From contig DATJQP010000056.1 in the NCBI GenBank assembly GCA_035505655.1, positions 5,538 through 69,537 on the forward strand: DNA of 64,000 nt, written 5' to 3'. Positions within the stretch are counted from its first letter, which is position 1. Each line of letters begins with the position of its first letter. The DNA is from JAGVPT01 sp035505655 (lineage in GTDB: Bacteria; Bacteroidota; Ignavibacteria; UBA10030; UBA8401). Below the pieces are notes generated by a model. That model ran no database searches. It was not told the origin of the DNA and saw nothing but the letters and a program-made list of their open reading frames with translations. Made by a program: the position numbers and the translations under genes. Below are positions 51,791-60,372 of this stretch, one piece after another.

Positions 51791-52564
51791 TTAAAACACC
51801 ACCGTCAAGGCATTAAACACCGGACCTTCGTTGCAGACAAGTCTGTACTTTTTTCCCGGACCCGACGACTCGACGGGACATCCCTGGCACAAACCAATTC
51901 CGCATGCCATCTCGCACTCCAACGCCACATAGCATTCGATGTTCTTCGCTTCGGAGAGCTCGCGAAGGGACCTCAGCATGGGCAAGGGACCACAGGCAAA
52001 AATCCGGGGATGTCCCAGATCGTTTCCGACGAGAGTATTCCGCAGCAGATCGACGACGGTCCCGTGAAACCCTTTGCTCCCGTCATCGGTTGCCACCTGC
52101 GCATCTTCAAGTCCGACGGTCACCACCTGGGATGCGCTGCGCGCGCCGAGAAAAACAAACTGCTTCTTTCCGCGCGGCATCGACGCGCGGAGGAACGGCA
52201 TGGGCGCAACACCCAGACCTCCTGCAACGATGAGGGCGGTCTCGTAGGCATCGTCATCCAGCGGAAAGGTTCCCTTCCCCAATGGGCCGAGAACATCGAG
52301 CCCTTCCCCCTTCCGCATCAGGGAAAGGGCCTTCGTGCCGGAGCCGATGACATTAAAGAGGATGGATACTTCATCGTCCCGGACAGACGAGATGCTGAAC
52401 GGCCTCCGAAGAAGTGGACCGCTACCGTCGACGGTCTTCACGTTCACGAACTGTCCGGGGAGAGCCTCGCGAGCAATCGCAAGGGAAGAGAACGTGAGCT
52501 GGAAGACGTTCGACCCGACCTCAGTCACCGTTCGGACCGGGGCTTGTTCCAGAATCATGGCCAT
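51791..52564 (-). CDS. pyrK: Dihydroorotate dehydrogenase electron transfer subunit
   Basis: A 257-residue FAD/2Fe-2S protein passing electrons from PyrD to NAD. The FAD motif is LLRRPFSISS, the nucleotide region is LIVAGGLGVAPMPFL, and the cluster has Cys in the spacing C-x4-C-x2-C-x14-C starting at ACGIGLCQGC, as known for PyrK. It is 3 bases ahead of pyrD and 21 after the TPR gene. Confidence 0.93.
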   Translation of the reverse strand: MAMILEQAPVRTVTEVGSNVFQLTFSSLAIAREALPGQFVNVKTVDGSGPLLRRPFSISSVRDDEVSILFNVIGSGTKALSLMRKGEGLDVLGPLGKGTFPLDDDAYETALIVAGGLGVAPMPFLRASMPRGKKQFVFLGARSASQVVTVGLEDAQVATDDGSKGFHGTVVDLLRNTLVGNDLGHPRIFACGPLPMLRSLRELSEAKNIECYVALECEMACGIGLCQGCPVESSGPGKKYRLVCNEGPVFNALTVVF

Positions 52565-52585
52565 CGCCGAATCCCGGTTCGCGGT

Positions 52586-54646
52586 TTAGGGGCCTTCATC
52601 CTTTTTTCCTTCATCCTTCTTGCCTTCATCCGGTTTTTTCTTCGCGGTATCAGGTTCTTTCTTCTGCTCGGCTTCTTTCTTCTTTGCTTCGAGCTCCTGC
52701 TTTGCTTTCTGCTCCGCCTCGAGCTTCGCTGCATCTTCCTCCTGAATCTTCGGTATCACCGCAACGGCGAAATCGGACCTCGGGTAAGCCTTGATGAGGC
52801 GACGATACACGGCACTCGCGCTGTCCGCTTTGTCGAGTTTGTTTTCGTAAATCCAACCGATCGCGTATAGTGCCTTCGGCGAGAAGGATGATCCGCTACG
52901 GTCCCGGACAATCGTGTACAAATATGGGAGGGCGCTGTCGGCATGGTCCCCATCGATGTAGGGCTCTGCTTCGGCGTAGAGAGACTCGGCAGGATCGGGC
53001 TGAGTCACAAGGAGGGGCAGTCCCAACGCTTTCCGTGATTCCTGCGCGTAAGGAGATTCGGGGTACTGAGCGATGACGAGCCGATAGAGGGAATCGACAA
53101 TCCTCTTGTCCGTCGCACCTGATGTCCGTGCGATTTCGGCCAGCGTAAAGAGCGAACGTTCCGCGACCTCCGATTTCCCTCCTTCATCGATGACGCGCTG
53201 GAACCAGTATTGGGCGGAGTCCTGCCGATCGAGCTCGAGATAGAAGATCCCCGCAAGCTCGAATCGGGACTTGGCAACAAGCTGGCGTAGAGAATCGACA
53301 CTCTGCGCTTCCTGTGCGAGTAAATGTTTTTCCAGCGCCTCCCGTGCAGAATCCGCTCGCGCCGCCGAATCGGTATTCGCGACCGGGGCGGTGTCGGACA
53401 GTCGCTTCACCGAATCGCGGTGTGCCGGCCTCCCCTGGAGGGCCACGATGAGACTGTCGTACTTGTGGAGCTCCTTCCTCAACGAAAAGTACTTGCCGAA
53501 AGCATCGGCCTTCCGGGCCGCCTCGGGGGTTGTGGGAGCCGACGCCGACTCAAGCCTCGATTTATCGTAGAAGCCGTACGCCTTCTCGTAGTCGTCACGG
53601 CTGATCTCGTATATTCTCCCGAGACGGAAATACGCCTGCGCGGCTTCATCCGTCTTGCCATACGCTGTGTCGACGTACGAATACTTCTTGATGGCGAGGT
53701 CGAGGTTCCCCTGCGCCTCGTTGAGTCTGCCAATTTCCAGCTGGATCCTGGGGAAATATTCCGAGTTCTTTGCATCGGAGGCGAGGTCGTCCAATTCGTT
53801 CAATGCCTCCGGGTATTTCTGAAGCTGGACAAGAGTGCGGGTGTGCTCAAATTTCGCGGTGAAGGCCGTCGCGTAATCAGGCGAATAGTCATCGACGGAG
53901 GCAAATGAGCGTTCGGCCTTTTGGTGGTCGCCGAGCTGGCGGTAGCAGTACCCCAAGCGGAGCTGGCTGTCACCGTTAAGCTGGTCGTCGTTCGAGATTT
54001 GCACCGAGCGCAGAAAATAAGTAATCGCCTTCTCGGGATTCCCCTCGGCGAAATAGTGCTTTCCAAGCTCCGAGGCGGCAGATCCGGCAATTCCTCGTTC
54101 ATGGAGGCTGGCGGCCTTTGTGTAGAGCTGGTCGAGTGAGCGCTCCCCTTCATCGAACCGTTTCTGCCTCAGGAGACATCGCCCGTACCACAATTCCGCT
54201 TCAAGGTTGACGCCGCTATTTGGAAACTTTGCGAAGAGTTCCAGGAACTTCCGCTCCGCATGAAGGTCATCGTCGAGGTAGAAGTAGGATTTCCCGATCA
54301 TGAAGAGCGCATCATCGACCCATTTGCTCGTAGGGTAAAACGTGAGAAGCTTGGAGCACTTCTCAATGGCGGTGTTGAATTTCGTCTTCGCATCCCCCGG
54401 GATTGGCGGCGGGGTATTCTGGGAGGCAGGCTTGGCCGAGGCCGCCAACGTTTGCTGCTGATCAAGGACCTGTTTCTCGGCATCCTCAAACGCCTTTTTC
54501 GCGTTGTAGTACGTGTTGAAGTACGCGACCGTGTTGATATACCGGTCGTGAACAAAATCCAAACCGGAGGAGTAAATCTGACAGCCCTGAAGGAGAATGA
54601 AAAGCAGCGGCAGGATAGCAAACGGCTCGCGGAGTTTTCTGGACAT
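52586..54646 (-). CDS. TPR lipoprotein, PorW/SprE-like
   Basis: A 686-residue lipoprotein (ILLQGC) rich in tetratricopeptide repeats from about 90 to 640, with a highly charged Lys/Glu tail. The segment after the lipid anchor, RYINTVAYFNTYYNAKKAFEDAE, resembles the start of PorW/SprE, a type IX secretion and gliding accessory lipoprotein. That is a motif-level resemblance, not proof. I choose the ATG at 54646, because AGGAAGG directly precedes it and the predicted transcription start lies near 54660; the upstream ATG at 54664 would overlap these. Confidence 0.8.
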   Translation of the reverse strand: MSRKLREPFAILPLLFILLQGCQIYSSGLDFVHDRYINTVAYFNTYYNAKKAFEDAEKQVLDQQQTLAASAKPASQNTPPPIPGDAKTKFNTAIEKCSKLLTFYPTSKWVDDALFMIGKSYFYLDDDLHAERKFLELFAKFPNSGVNLEAELWYGRCLLRQKRFDEGERSLDQLYTKAASLHERGIAGSAASELGKHYFAEGNPEKAITYFLRSVQISNDDQLNGDSQLRLGYCYRQLGDHQKAERSFASVDDYSPDYATAFTAKFEHTRTLVQLQKYPEALNELDDLASDAKNSEYFPRIQLEIGRLNEAQGNLDLAIKKYSYVDTAYGKTDEAAQAYFRLGRIYEISRDDYEKAYGFYDKSRLESASAPTTPEAARKADAFGKYFSLRKELHKYDSLIVALQGRPAHRDSVKRLSDTAPVANTDSAARADSAREALEKHLLAQEAQSVDSLRQLVAKSRFELAGIFYLELDRQDSAQYWFQRVIDEGGKSEVAERSLFTLAEIARTSGATDKRIVDSLYRLVIAQYPESPYAQESRKALGLPLLVTQPDPAESLYAEAEPYIDGDHADSALPYLYTIVRDRSGSSFSPKALYAIGWIYENKLDKADSASAVYRRLIKAYPRSDFAVAVIPKIQEEDAAKLEAEQKAKQELEAKKKEAEQKKEPDTAKKKPDEGKKDEGKKDEGP

Positions 54647-54667
54647 CGTGGTTCCCTTCCTCATGCT

Positions 54668-54696
54668 AAGATAGCCATTCGAGCATATTTTATCAA
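54668..54696 (-). promoter_or_regulatory. Promoter of the TPR-pyrK-pyrD-folC operon
   Basis: Minus strand TTGATA (54691-54696), 17-bp spacer, TATCTT (54668-54673). Predicted start near 54661 leaves about 15 bases with AGGAAGG before the ATG at 54646. Confidence 0.65.
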
Positions 54697-54782
54697 GAAC
54701 CCGAAATTAAACTTCACTTTCGTCCTCGTGTCGAATCTTCAGAACGCCAACGACAGATTCTTCACATCCTAGAAAGGTCCGT

Positions 54783-55280
54783 ATGAAAAAAACTCTGTTT
54801 GTGTTCCTCGTTGCAGGATGCTGCGCGCTTGCTTCAGCACAGGAGCAACCGCAGCCAGCCCCCCCCGCGAATGCCGCTGTGCCACACGCCCGCATGGATC
54901 GCATGCGCCGCATGAACCGTCCGGAAATGTTCGCCGAGCTCAAACTCACCGACCAAGAGAAAGCCCAGCTCAGGGATATTCGGTACGAAACCTCGAAAAA
55001 GGAAATCGAACTCCGCTCCAAGCTCGCTCTTTCGAAACTCGAGCTGGGACGTCTCGTGGCAGCTGATGATCCCGACAAAGAAGCCATTTCGAAAAGGCTC
55101 AGCGAAATCTCCGAGCAGAAAACCGCCCTTGAACTGAACAAACTCAACGGCTGGTTTGAGGCGAATAAAGTCCTTACACCGGAACAGCAGAAGATCTGGC
55201 GCAAAGTACTCCGGAGAACCGTGCTGGAGAGAATGGGACAAGAGGGACACGCGGAAAGACCACCGATGAGAATGGAGTAA
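54783..55280 (+). CDS. Spy/CpxP-like periplasmic protein
   Basis: A 165-residue exported protein with signal peptide (MKKTLFVFLVAGCCALASAQ) and a helical body with two LTxxQ-type motifs, LKLTDQEKAQL and LTPEQQKIW, the hallmark of Spy/CpxP/zinc-resistance proteins. Met/Arg/His-rich segments flank the helices (MDRMRRMNRPEMF; RMGQEGHAERPPMRME). Likely a periplasmic chaperone or metal-linked stress protein. AAAGG lies 6 bases before the ATG; divergent from the TPR operon. Confidence 0.8.
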   Translation: MKKTLFVFLVAGCCALASAQEQPQPAPPANAAVPHARMDRMRRMNRPEMFAELKLTDQEKAQLRDIRYETSKKEIELRSKLALSKLELGRLVAADDPDKEAISKRLSEISEQKTALELNKLNGWFEANKVLTPEQQKIWRKVLRRTVLERMGQEGHAERPPMRME

Positions 55281-55303
55281 CCGAACTCCTCCACCCTTTG
55301 CGA

Positions 55304-55334
55304 AGAACGACGGGCGATTCTGACCCGTCGTTCT
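55304..55334. terminator. 11-bp hairpin between convergent genes
   Basis: Perfect stem AGAACGACGGG (55304-55314) with CCCGTCGTTCT (55324-55334), 9-nt loop, between the stops of the Spy-like gene and the D-2-hydroxyacid dehydrogenase gene. Neither strand has a T-run, so termination would be weak or Rho-aided; protection of the transcript ends is also possible. Confidence 0.55.
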
Positions 55335-55352
55335 CCCGCGGCCCCGGATTTT

Positions 55353-56309
55353 TCAGTATCCCTTCTTCTTATCCACGACGGTCCCTAAAGGACGACCGTC
55401 GAGGTATCGTCTCAAGTTATCGATAAAAATATCGACGAGATGGTGGGTATAGTGCGGAATAGGCCCGCCGACATGCGGGGTAAGATAGAGGTTTTTCGTT
55501 TTCCAGAGAGGGCTGTCGGACGGAAGCGGCTCCTCCTCAAAAGTATCGAGGGCGGCTGCCTTGATGGATCCCCGTTCGAGAGCAGAGATGAGGGCGGGCG
55601 TATCGACCGAAGCACCTCTCCCCAGATTGTAAAAGACGGCAGTGGGTTTCATTTCCCGAAATTCGTTTTCGCCGAACATCTTCGTCGTTTCAGGCGTCAA
55701 CGGAGTGACGTTGACCACATGGTCCGAGATCCTGAGCATGTCACCCAACTCTCGGGGGGAAAAGACCTTTTCGACGTTGGGAACCGGTTCCGGTGATCGT
55801 TTCGTCCCTACGATATGCATGCCGAAAGCCCGACCGACCGATGCGATATGAGTTCCGATCGACCCTAGCCCGGCAATCCCCAGCGTTTTTCCGACCAGCG
55901 TGTCCGATTCCCGGATGAGAGCCCCTGTCCATTCGTTCTTCTTCTGAAGGTCGTGATAAGCGTAGAGACGACGGGAAATTCCGACCATCAATCCAAAGAG
56001 AAGTTCCGCCATCTGGTACTTGTGCATTCCCCGTGAGCAGCAGAGCTCAACATCACTCCTCAGCAACTCCTCATACAGGAACCGGTCCGCACCGACCGTT
56101 GCTATCTGCACCCAGCGAAGCAGGGGAAGCCGGAGAAACAGCTCGGAAGGAATATCTCCGAACAGTATCTCGGTCTCTCCGTGCCAGCGTTGGGCCTCCT
56201 CGGCGGTGGGGGCGTACTTGATGCGCAGCCGGGGTGAGACCTGCCGAATTGCGTCGAGTTGTGTGTCGGAGATCCTGTAGGTGATGAGAACAAGCGGGGA
56301 AGAACTCAT
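55353..56309 (-). CDS. D-2-hydroxyacid dehydrogenase
   Basis: A 318-residue NAD(P)-dependent enzyme of the glyoxylate/phosphoglycerate dehydrogenase family. The NAD fold is LGIAGLGSIGTHIASVGRAFG, the catalytic Arg is in YNLGRGASVDTPAL, the Glu in DTFEEEPLP and the His in LTPHVGGPIPHY. Substrate not determinable. Three bases after the flavoprotein gene, last of the pterin-like operon; its role there is unclear. Confidence 0.87.
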   Translation of the reverse strand: MSSSPLVLITYRISDTQLDAIRQVSPRLRIKYAPTAEEAQRWHGETEILFGDIPSELFLRLPLLRWVQIATVGADRFLYEELLRSDVELCCSRGMHKYQMAELLFGLMVGISRRLYAYHDLQKKNEWTGALIRESDTLVGKTLGIAGLGSIGTHIASVGRAFGMHIVGTKRSPEPVPNVEKVFSPRELGDMLRISDHVVNVTPLTPETTKMFGENEFREMKPTAVFYNLGRGASVDTPALISALERGSIKAAALDTFEEEPLPSDSPLWKTKNLYLTPHVGGPIPHYTHHLVDIFIDNLRRYLDGRPLGTVVDKKKGY

Positions 56310-56312
56310 GGC

Positions 56313-57323
56313 TTACTTCTTTGGCTTCATGTCGCTGCTGTGCCCCGGAAAGAATTTCGCTTTCGGGTCGATGAACGCTTTCATGTTGTTAACCGCAATC
56401 GCCGCTTCTCCGAAACCGGTTGCGATGAGCTTCAACTTCCCCGGAAACGCGGCGATGTCTCCCGCGGCATAGATCCCGGGAATGTTTGTCTCCATCTTTG
56501 TCGTCACTTTGATGTCTCCCTTTTCAATCTCAAGCCCCCAGTCCCGGAGAGGTCCGAGACTTGCGACGAACCCGAGATTGAGAAGGACATGATCCACAGG
56601 GAGAGACTCGATCTCGGAGGATCTGTTGTTTTTGATGGCGACCTGTTCGATAGAATCGTTACCGACAATCGATTCAACCTCCTGCCACAATTTGACCATA
56701 ACCCTGGAACTCATGAGCTTCTTGACGCTCTCCTCGTGTGCCCTGAACTCATCGCGGCGGTGGATGAGGGTAATCGTTTCGGCGGTGTCCTGAAGGTTGA
56801 GGGCCCAGTCCACCGCACTGTCCCCTCCGCCGACGATGAGCAGCCTTTTCCCCTTGAAAAGGCTTTTGTCCTTCACGAAGTAATGAACAAACCGGTTTTC
56901 AAACCGTTCGATCCCGGGCAAATCGAGGCGCCGGGGAACGAACGCGCCGATACCGACGGTGAGGAGGAGACCCCTTGTCCAATGCACCTCCCCGCTCTGC
57001 GTTGCAAGGCGCAGGATGCTCTCCCCGTCGACGCTCTCCGGATGAAGCGACTCGACTTTCTGGTCGAGGCAGACCGTCGGATCGTGGTGGAGGCCCTGTT
57101 CGATAAGATTCCTCGCAAGATCCTTCGCCACAATCTTCGGGAATCCTGCGACGTCGAAGATGGTTTTTTCCGGATACAGTGCGGTGAGCTGGCCGCCGAG
57201 TTCCGGCAGCGCGTCGATGATCTTCGTCCTCATGTGCCTGAGGCCGGCATAGAAGGAGGCGAAGAGGCCGACGGGGCCACCGCCAATAATGGTAATGTCG
57301 AAGATCTCCTGCTGCGTCATCAC
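56313..57323 (-). CDS. Ferredoxin--NADP reductase, thioredoxin-reductase-like type
   Basis: A 336-residue flavoprotein with FAD motif IIGGGPVGLFASFYAGL, GGQLTALYPEK and NADPH motif IVGGGDSAVDWALNL. It lacks the CxxC of thioredoxin reductase, and the C-terminal FFPGHSSDMKPKK extension fits the ferredoxin-NADP reductase of Chlorobium tepidum and Bacillus YumC. It transfers electrons between NADPH and ferredoxin or flavodoxin. The ATG overlaps the SDR stop by 4 bases (ATGA). Confidence 0.88.
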   Translation of the reverse strand: MMTQQEIFDITIIGGGPVGLFASFYAGLRHMRTKIIDALPELGGQLTALYPEKTIFDVAGFPKIVAKDLARNLIEQGLHHDPTVCLDQKVESLHPESVDGESILRLATQSGEVHWTRGLLLTVGIGAFVPRRLDLPGIERFENRFVHYFVKDKSLFKGKRLLIVGGGDSAVDWALNLQDTAETITLIHRRDEFRAHEESVKKLMSSRVMVKLWQEVESIVGNDSIEQVAIKNNRSSEIESLPVDHVLLNLGFVASLGPLRDWGLEIEKGDIKVTTKMETNIPGIYAAGDIAAFPGKLKLIATGFGEAAIAVNNMKAFIDPKAKFFPGHSSDMKPKK

Positions 57324-58039
57324 GCCTTTCTCGGCACGATCGTTGGCCTGATATCAATCTCACTCACGTTGCTTCTGCCGGGCATCGTGAGGGCGAAGAG
57401 GACGGTCTCCGCGACATCCTGAGGTTGGATGATTTTCTCTGCGTCCCGCGAGTGATCCGAGAATGAGGTGTTCACCGAGCCGGGGCAGACGGAAACAACT
57501 CTGATATTGAACTCCCTTACCTCAAGCATCAGAGATCGGGAAAAGCCGATGAGACCCCACTTTGTCGCCGAATATGTCGCCCCTCCCACGAATGAATTCT
57601 TTCCGGCGAGAGATGCAATGTTGATGATGTCTCCCTTCCTTTGTGCGATCATTTGCGGGAGAACAGCTTTGCACATGAGGAACACTCCGCGAAGGTTCAC
57701 GGCCATCATTCCGTCAAAATCCCCTACCTCGGTGTCGACAACCTTTGAGAATTTACCGAAGCCCGCGTTGTTGATAAGAATGTCGATCCTTCCGAACTTC
57801 TCCATCGTGCGCTCGACAAGCAATTGAACCTGCGTCTCGGACGAAACATCGGTCGCCACAGGGAGACATTCTCCCCCCGACGAGCGGATCGCCGCGGTCG
57901 CGCCTTCCAGGTCTTTCTCACCGCGAGCCGCAAGAACAATCTTTGCACCCACCGAGGCAAGCTCGAACGCAATCGAACGACCTATCCCTTTGCTGGCTCC
58001 CGTGACGACCGCCACTTTTCCTTGAAGCAGATCGCGCAT
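57320..58039 (-). CDS. Short-chain dehydrogenase/reductase (SDR 2 of the pterin-like operon)
   Basis: A 239-residue classical SDR: VVTGASKGIGRSIAFEL (NADPH fold), NNAGFG, catalytic Ser in INIASLAG and YSATKWG (Tyr-x3-Lys), then VCPGSVNTSF. By family it reduces a ketone with NADPH. General annotation would be 3-oxoacyl-ACP reductase-like, but the position beside folE and a PTPS-like gene makes a sepiapterin-reductase-type role plausible. Overlaps the flavoprotein gene by 4 bases and is 3 bases after the other SDR. Confidence 0.85.
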   Translation of the reverse strand: MRDLLQGKVAVVTGASKGIGRSIAFELASVGAKIVLAARGEKDLEGATAAIRSSGGECLPVATDVSSETQVQLLVERTMEKFGRIDILINNAGFGKFSKVVDTEVGDFDGMMAVNLRGVFLMCKAVLPQMIAQRKGDIINIASLAGKNSFVGGATYSATKWGLIGFSRSLMLEVREFNIRVVSVCPGSVNTSFSDHSRDAEKIIQPQDVAETVLFALTMPGRSNVSEIDIRPTIVPRKA

Positions 58040-58042
58040 TGC

Positions 58043-58762
58043 TCAAAGATCTCCTAATTTTGGCCGCAGGACGAGTTCTTCGGCGAGGATCGAATCCGGC
58101 AGCGAGTACGCCGAAAGCACCGCTTCGGCAACCTCCGCCGGCCGCATCATCCGCACGCCGTGCCTTTTGCGAACTCGATCGGGCCACATTGCCGTGTCCA
58201 CCGCTCCCGGAATCACGTCGATGACCCGGACCCCGTCCTCGCGGACCTCTGCACGGAGGCAACGTGTCATCGCCAGAAGGCCCGCCTTCGAAGCTGAGTA
58301 GACCGATGAGTCCCGGAAGGTTGTCGTCGCACTCACGGAGATGATGTTGATGATCGTTCCCCGTTTTCGCTTCAGCATCGCCGGCAACACGGCTTGTGTG
58401 CAGAGAAACGGACCTCGGAGATTCGTACCGAGAAGGAGGTCGAAATCTTTGAGGCTTGTGCGGTCAAATCGTTTGAAGTATGTGATCGCCGCATTATTCA
58501 CGAGGACGTCGACAGCCCCCAATTTCGAGAGAATGATCTTGTGTGCGCGGGAGATACTTCCGGGTGAGCGAACGTCGCAGGGCACGGGAATGGCTATCCC
58601 ATCGGCCGCTGCAATCTTCTTCGCGACGCGGTCAAGCGGCGCTGCGCTTCTTGCGCTCAGGGCCACATGACTGCCGACGGAAGCAAATGCCTCTCCGATC
58701 GAGGAACCAATTCCACGGCTCGCGCCGGTGACCCAGACAACGGGGCTTAGGACAGAGGACAT
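58043..58762 (-). CDS. Short-chain dehydrogenase/reductase (SDR 1 of the pterin-like operon)
   Basis: A second 239-residue SDR: WVTGASRGIGSSIGEAF, NNAAITY, IINIISVSATT and YSASKAG. It differs clearly from its neighbour, so this is not a recent duplication. It is 9 bases after folE and 3 bases before the second SDR. In tetrahydrobiopterin synthesis two carbonyl groups of 6-pyruvoyl-tetrahydropterin are reduced, which could use one or two SDRs; assignment is inference. Confidence 0.85.
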   Translation of the reverse strand: MSSVLSPVVWVTGASRGIGSSIGEAFASVGSHVALSARSAAPLDRVAKKIAAADGIAIPVPCDVRSPGSISRAHKIILSKLGAVDVLVNNAAITYFKRFDRTSLKDFDLLLGTNLRGPFLCTQAVLPAMLKRKRGTIINIISVSATTTFRDSSVYSASKAGLLAMTRCLRAEVREDGVRVIDVIPGAVDTAMWPDRVRKRHGVRMMRPAEVAEAVLSAYSLPDSILAEELVLRPKLGDL

Positions 58763-58771
58763 GGAAGGAAC

Positions 58772-59350
58772 TTAGGCAGATTCGAATCCGACGAGTGTAA
58801 GGAACTCGGAACGCGTCTTGAGATCGCTTCTGAAATCTCCCAGCATGGCGCTTGTCGTCGCCCTCGATCCCTGTTTCTCCACTCCCCTCATCATCATGCA
58901 GAGGTGGCGAGCTTCGCACACCACCCCGACACCGAGAGGTTTCAGAGCGTCGAAAAGTGCCTGGGCGATCTGTTGCGTCATGCGTTCCTGAACCTGAAGG
59001 CGGCGACTGAACATGTCGACGAGTCGAGGGATCTTGCTCAACCCGAGGATCTTTCCCTTTGGGAGATACGCAACGTGGATCTTCCCGTAGAATGGGAGCA
59101 TGTGATGTTCACAAAGACTGAAGAAGTCGATGTCCTTGACGATGACCATCTCGCTGTACTTCTCCTCGAAGACTGCTCCATTGAAAAGGGTCTTGACATC
59201 CTCCGAATACCCCTTCGTGAGGAATTTCATCGAATCAGCGACCCTCGACGGAGTCTTCTGAAGCCCCTCGCGGGAAGGGTCTTCCCCGAGCTCAACGAGC
59301 ATTTGACGGACAAGCTCATCGAGCCCCGGTCGTTCCATGCTCTGCTTCAT
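58772..59350 (-). CDS. folE: GTP cyclohydrolase I
   Basis: A 192-residue enzyme converting GTP to 7,8-dihydroneopterin triphosphate, entry to folate and tetrahydrobiopterin. Zinc ligands Cys80 and His83 (SLCEHHMLPFYG) and Cys151 (CEARHLCMMMRGVEKQGS) are present, as is LGLSKIPRLVDMFSRRLQVQ. The ATG overlaps the PTPS-like gene stop (ATGA). Confidence 0.95.
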   Translation of the reverse strand: MKQSMERPGLDELVRQMLVELGEDPSREGLQKTPSRVADSMKFLTKGYSEDVKTLFNGAVFEEKYSEMVIVKDIDFFSLCEHHMLPFYGKIHVAYLPKGKILGLSKIPRLVDMFSRRLQVQERMTQQIAQALFDALKPLGVGVVCEARHLCMMMRGVEKQGSRATTSAMLGDFRSDLKTRSEFLTLVGFESA

Positions 59351-59754
59351 TCTTGGCCTTTATACTCAACGGAATTATTGTGAGATTCCTGGAGACGGAT
59401 GGAGTGAAGCCTTCCCTCCTTGATCTTGGGTGCGAGTTGATTCCAGCATGCGATGGCAATGTTCTCCGCCGTCGGTACTACATCTTTGAGGAAGTCGACG
59501 TCGAGATTGAGATGTTTGTGATCCACCTTGCTGATAAAATTCTCCTCGATGACCTGCTTCAGTTTCTTCAAGTCGATTACATATCCCGTCCTGGGATCCG
59601 GGTCTCCGGCGACAGTGACCTCGAGATAGTAGTTGTGCCCGTGCCCGTTCGGGTTTGAGCACTTGTCGTAAATTTCGAGGTTTTCTTTCTCGGAGAGCTG
59701 TGGGTTATAGAGCCGATGGGCGGCGCTAAAATGAGATCGGCGAGTTACATACAT
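59347..59754 (-). CDS. 6-pyruvoyl/6-carboxy-tetrahydropterin synthase (PTPS/QueD family)
   Basis: A 135-residue T-fold enzyme acting on dihydroneopterin triphosphate. Zinc ligands His13 (FSAAHRL), His38 and His40 (NGHGH) are present. The catalytic Cys32 is in CSNPNGHGH, spacing C-x5-HGH as in mammalian PTPS, not the C-x3-HGH of E. coli QueD. With folE and two SDRs next door, a tetrahydrobiopterin-type role is favoured over queuosine, though a dual role is possible. The ATG at 59754 has GGAG upstream; an earlier start adds 13 residues. Confidence 0.85.
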   Translation of the reverse strand: MYVTRRSHFSAAHRLYNPQLSEKENLEIYDKCSNPNGHGHNYYLEVTVAGDPDPRTGYVIDLKKLKQVIEENFISKVDHKHLNLDVDFLKDVVPTAENIAIACWNQLAPKIKEGRLHSIRLQESHNNSVEYKGQE

Positions 59755-59901
59755 TACTTCTTCTCCGTGATGAAGTATTGAGGGACTGCTCAACTGCTCC
59801 CTCAGGTAGGAGGTCGGCGATTCCCCTTCCGCACATGTAGCGTGAGGCGCATCTCACTCCCACCCGATCCAACGGTGACATGGCGCGGTCGAAGTGAAAC
59901 T

Positions 59902-60366
59902 CTACGACAGAGCGTCCAGAACTTCCTGAACGTGTCCATCGACCTTCACTTTCCGGAAAACATGCGAGATGGCACCCCGTTCATCAATGATGAATGTGCT
60001 TCGCTCGATCCCCATATACTTCCGTCCCATGAAAGTCTTGAGTTTCCAAACATCATAGGACTCGAGCATCGATCGCTCTTCGTCGCTGAGCAACGTGAAA
60101 TTGAGGTCGTATTTCTCGATGAACTTTTTATGCGAATCGAGGCCGTCGGCACTCACTCCAACGACGACCGCTCCCTTCCTTTTGATCGCGGAAAGGTTAT
60201 CCCTGAAGGAACAGGCTTCCTTGGTGCATCCGGATGTGTCATCCTTCGGGTAGAAGTAGAGAACGATCCTCTTGCCTTTGAAGTCCTTCAACGAGTGCAT
60301 CTTTCCGTCTTCCCCAATGAGGGAAAAGTCAGGTGCCTTATCGCCGGGAGAGAGTTCGGCCATCAT
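59902..60366 (-). CDS. bcp: Thioredoxin-dependent peroxiredoxin, BCP type
   Basis: A 154-residue peroxiredoxin reducing hydrogen peroxide and organic hydroperoxides. The motif YPKDDTSGCTKEACSFRD holds the peroxidatic Cys and, five residues on, the resolving Cys of the BCP alpha-type. The full thioredoxin fold is present. It lies 6 bases after a second peroxiredoxin gene; 147 bases separate it from the pterin-like operon with no clear terminator. Confidence 0.93.
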   Translation of the reverse strand: MMAELSPGDKAPDFSLIGEDGKMHSLKDFKGKRIVLYFYPKDDTSGCTKEACSFRDNLSAIKRKGAVVVGVSADGLDSHKKFIEKYDLNFTLLSDEERSMLESYDVWKLKTFMGRKYMGIERSTFIIDERGAISHVFRKVKVDGHVQEVLDALS

Positions 60367-60372
60367 CCGCTC

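Noticed and set aside
50060..52870. A 936-codon open frame on the plus strand
   Set aside because: It lies antisense to folC, pyrD and pyrK, all with full family motifs. Its translation is rich in Arg, His, Pro and Asp with no domain, the usual look of a high-GC shadow frame.
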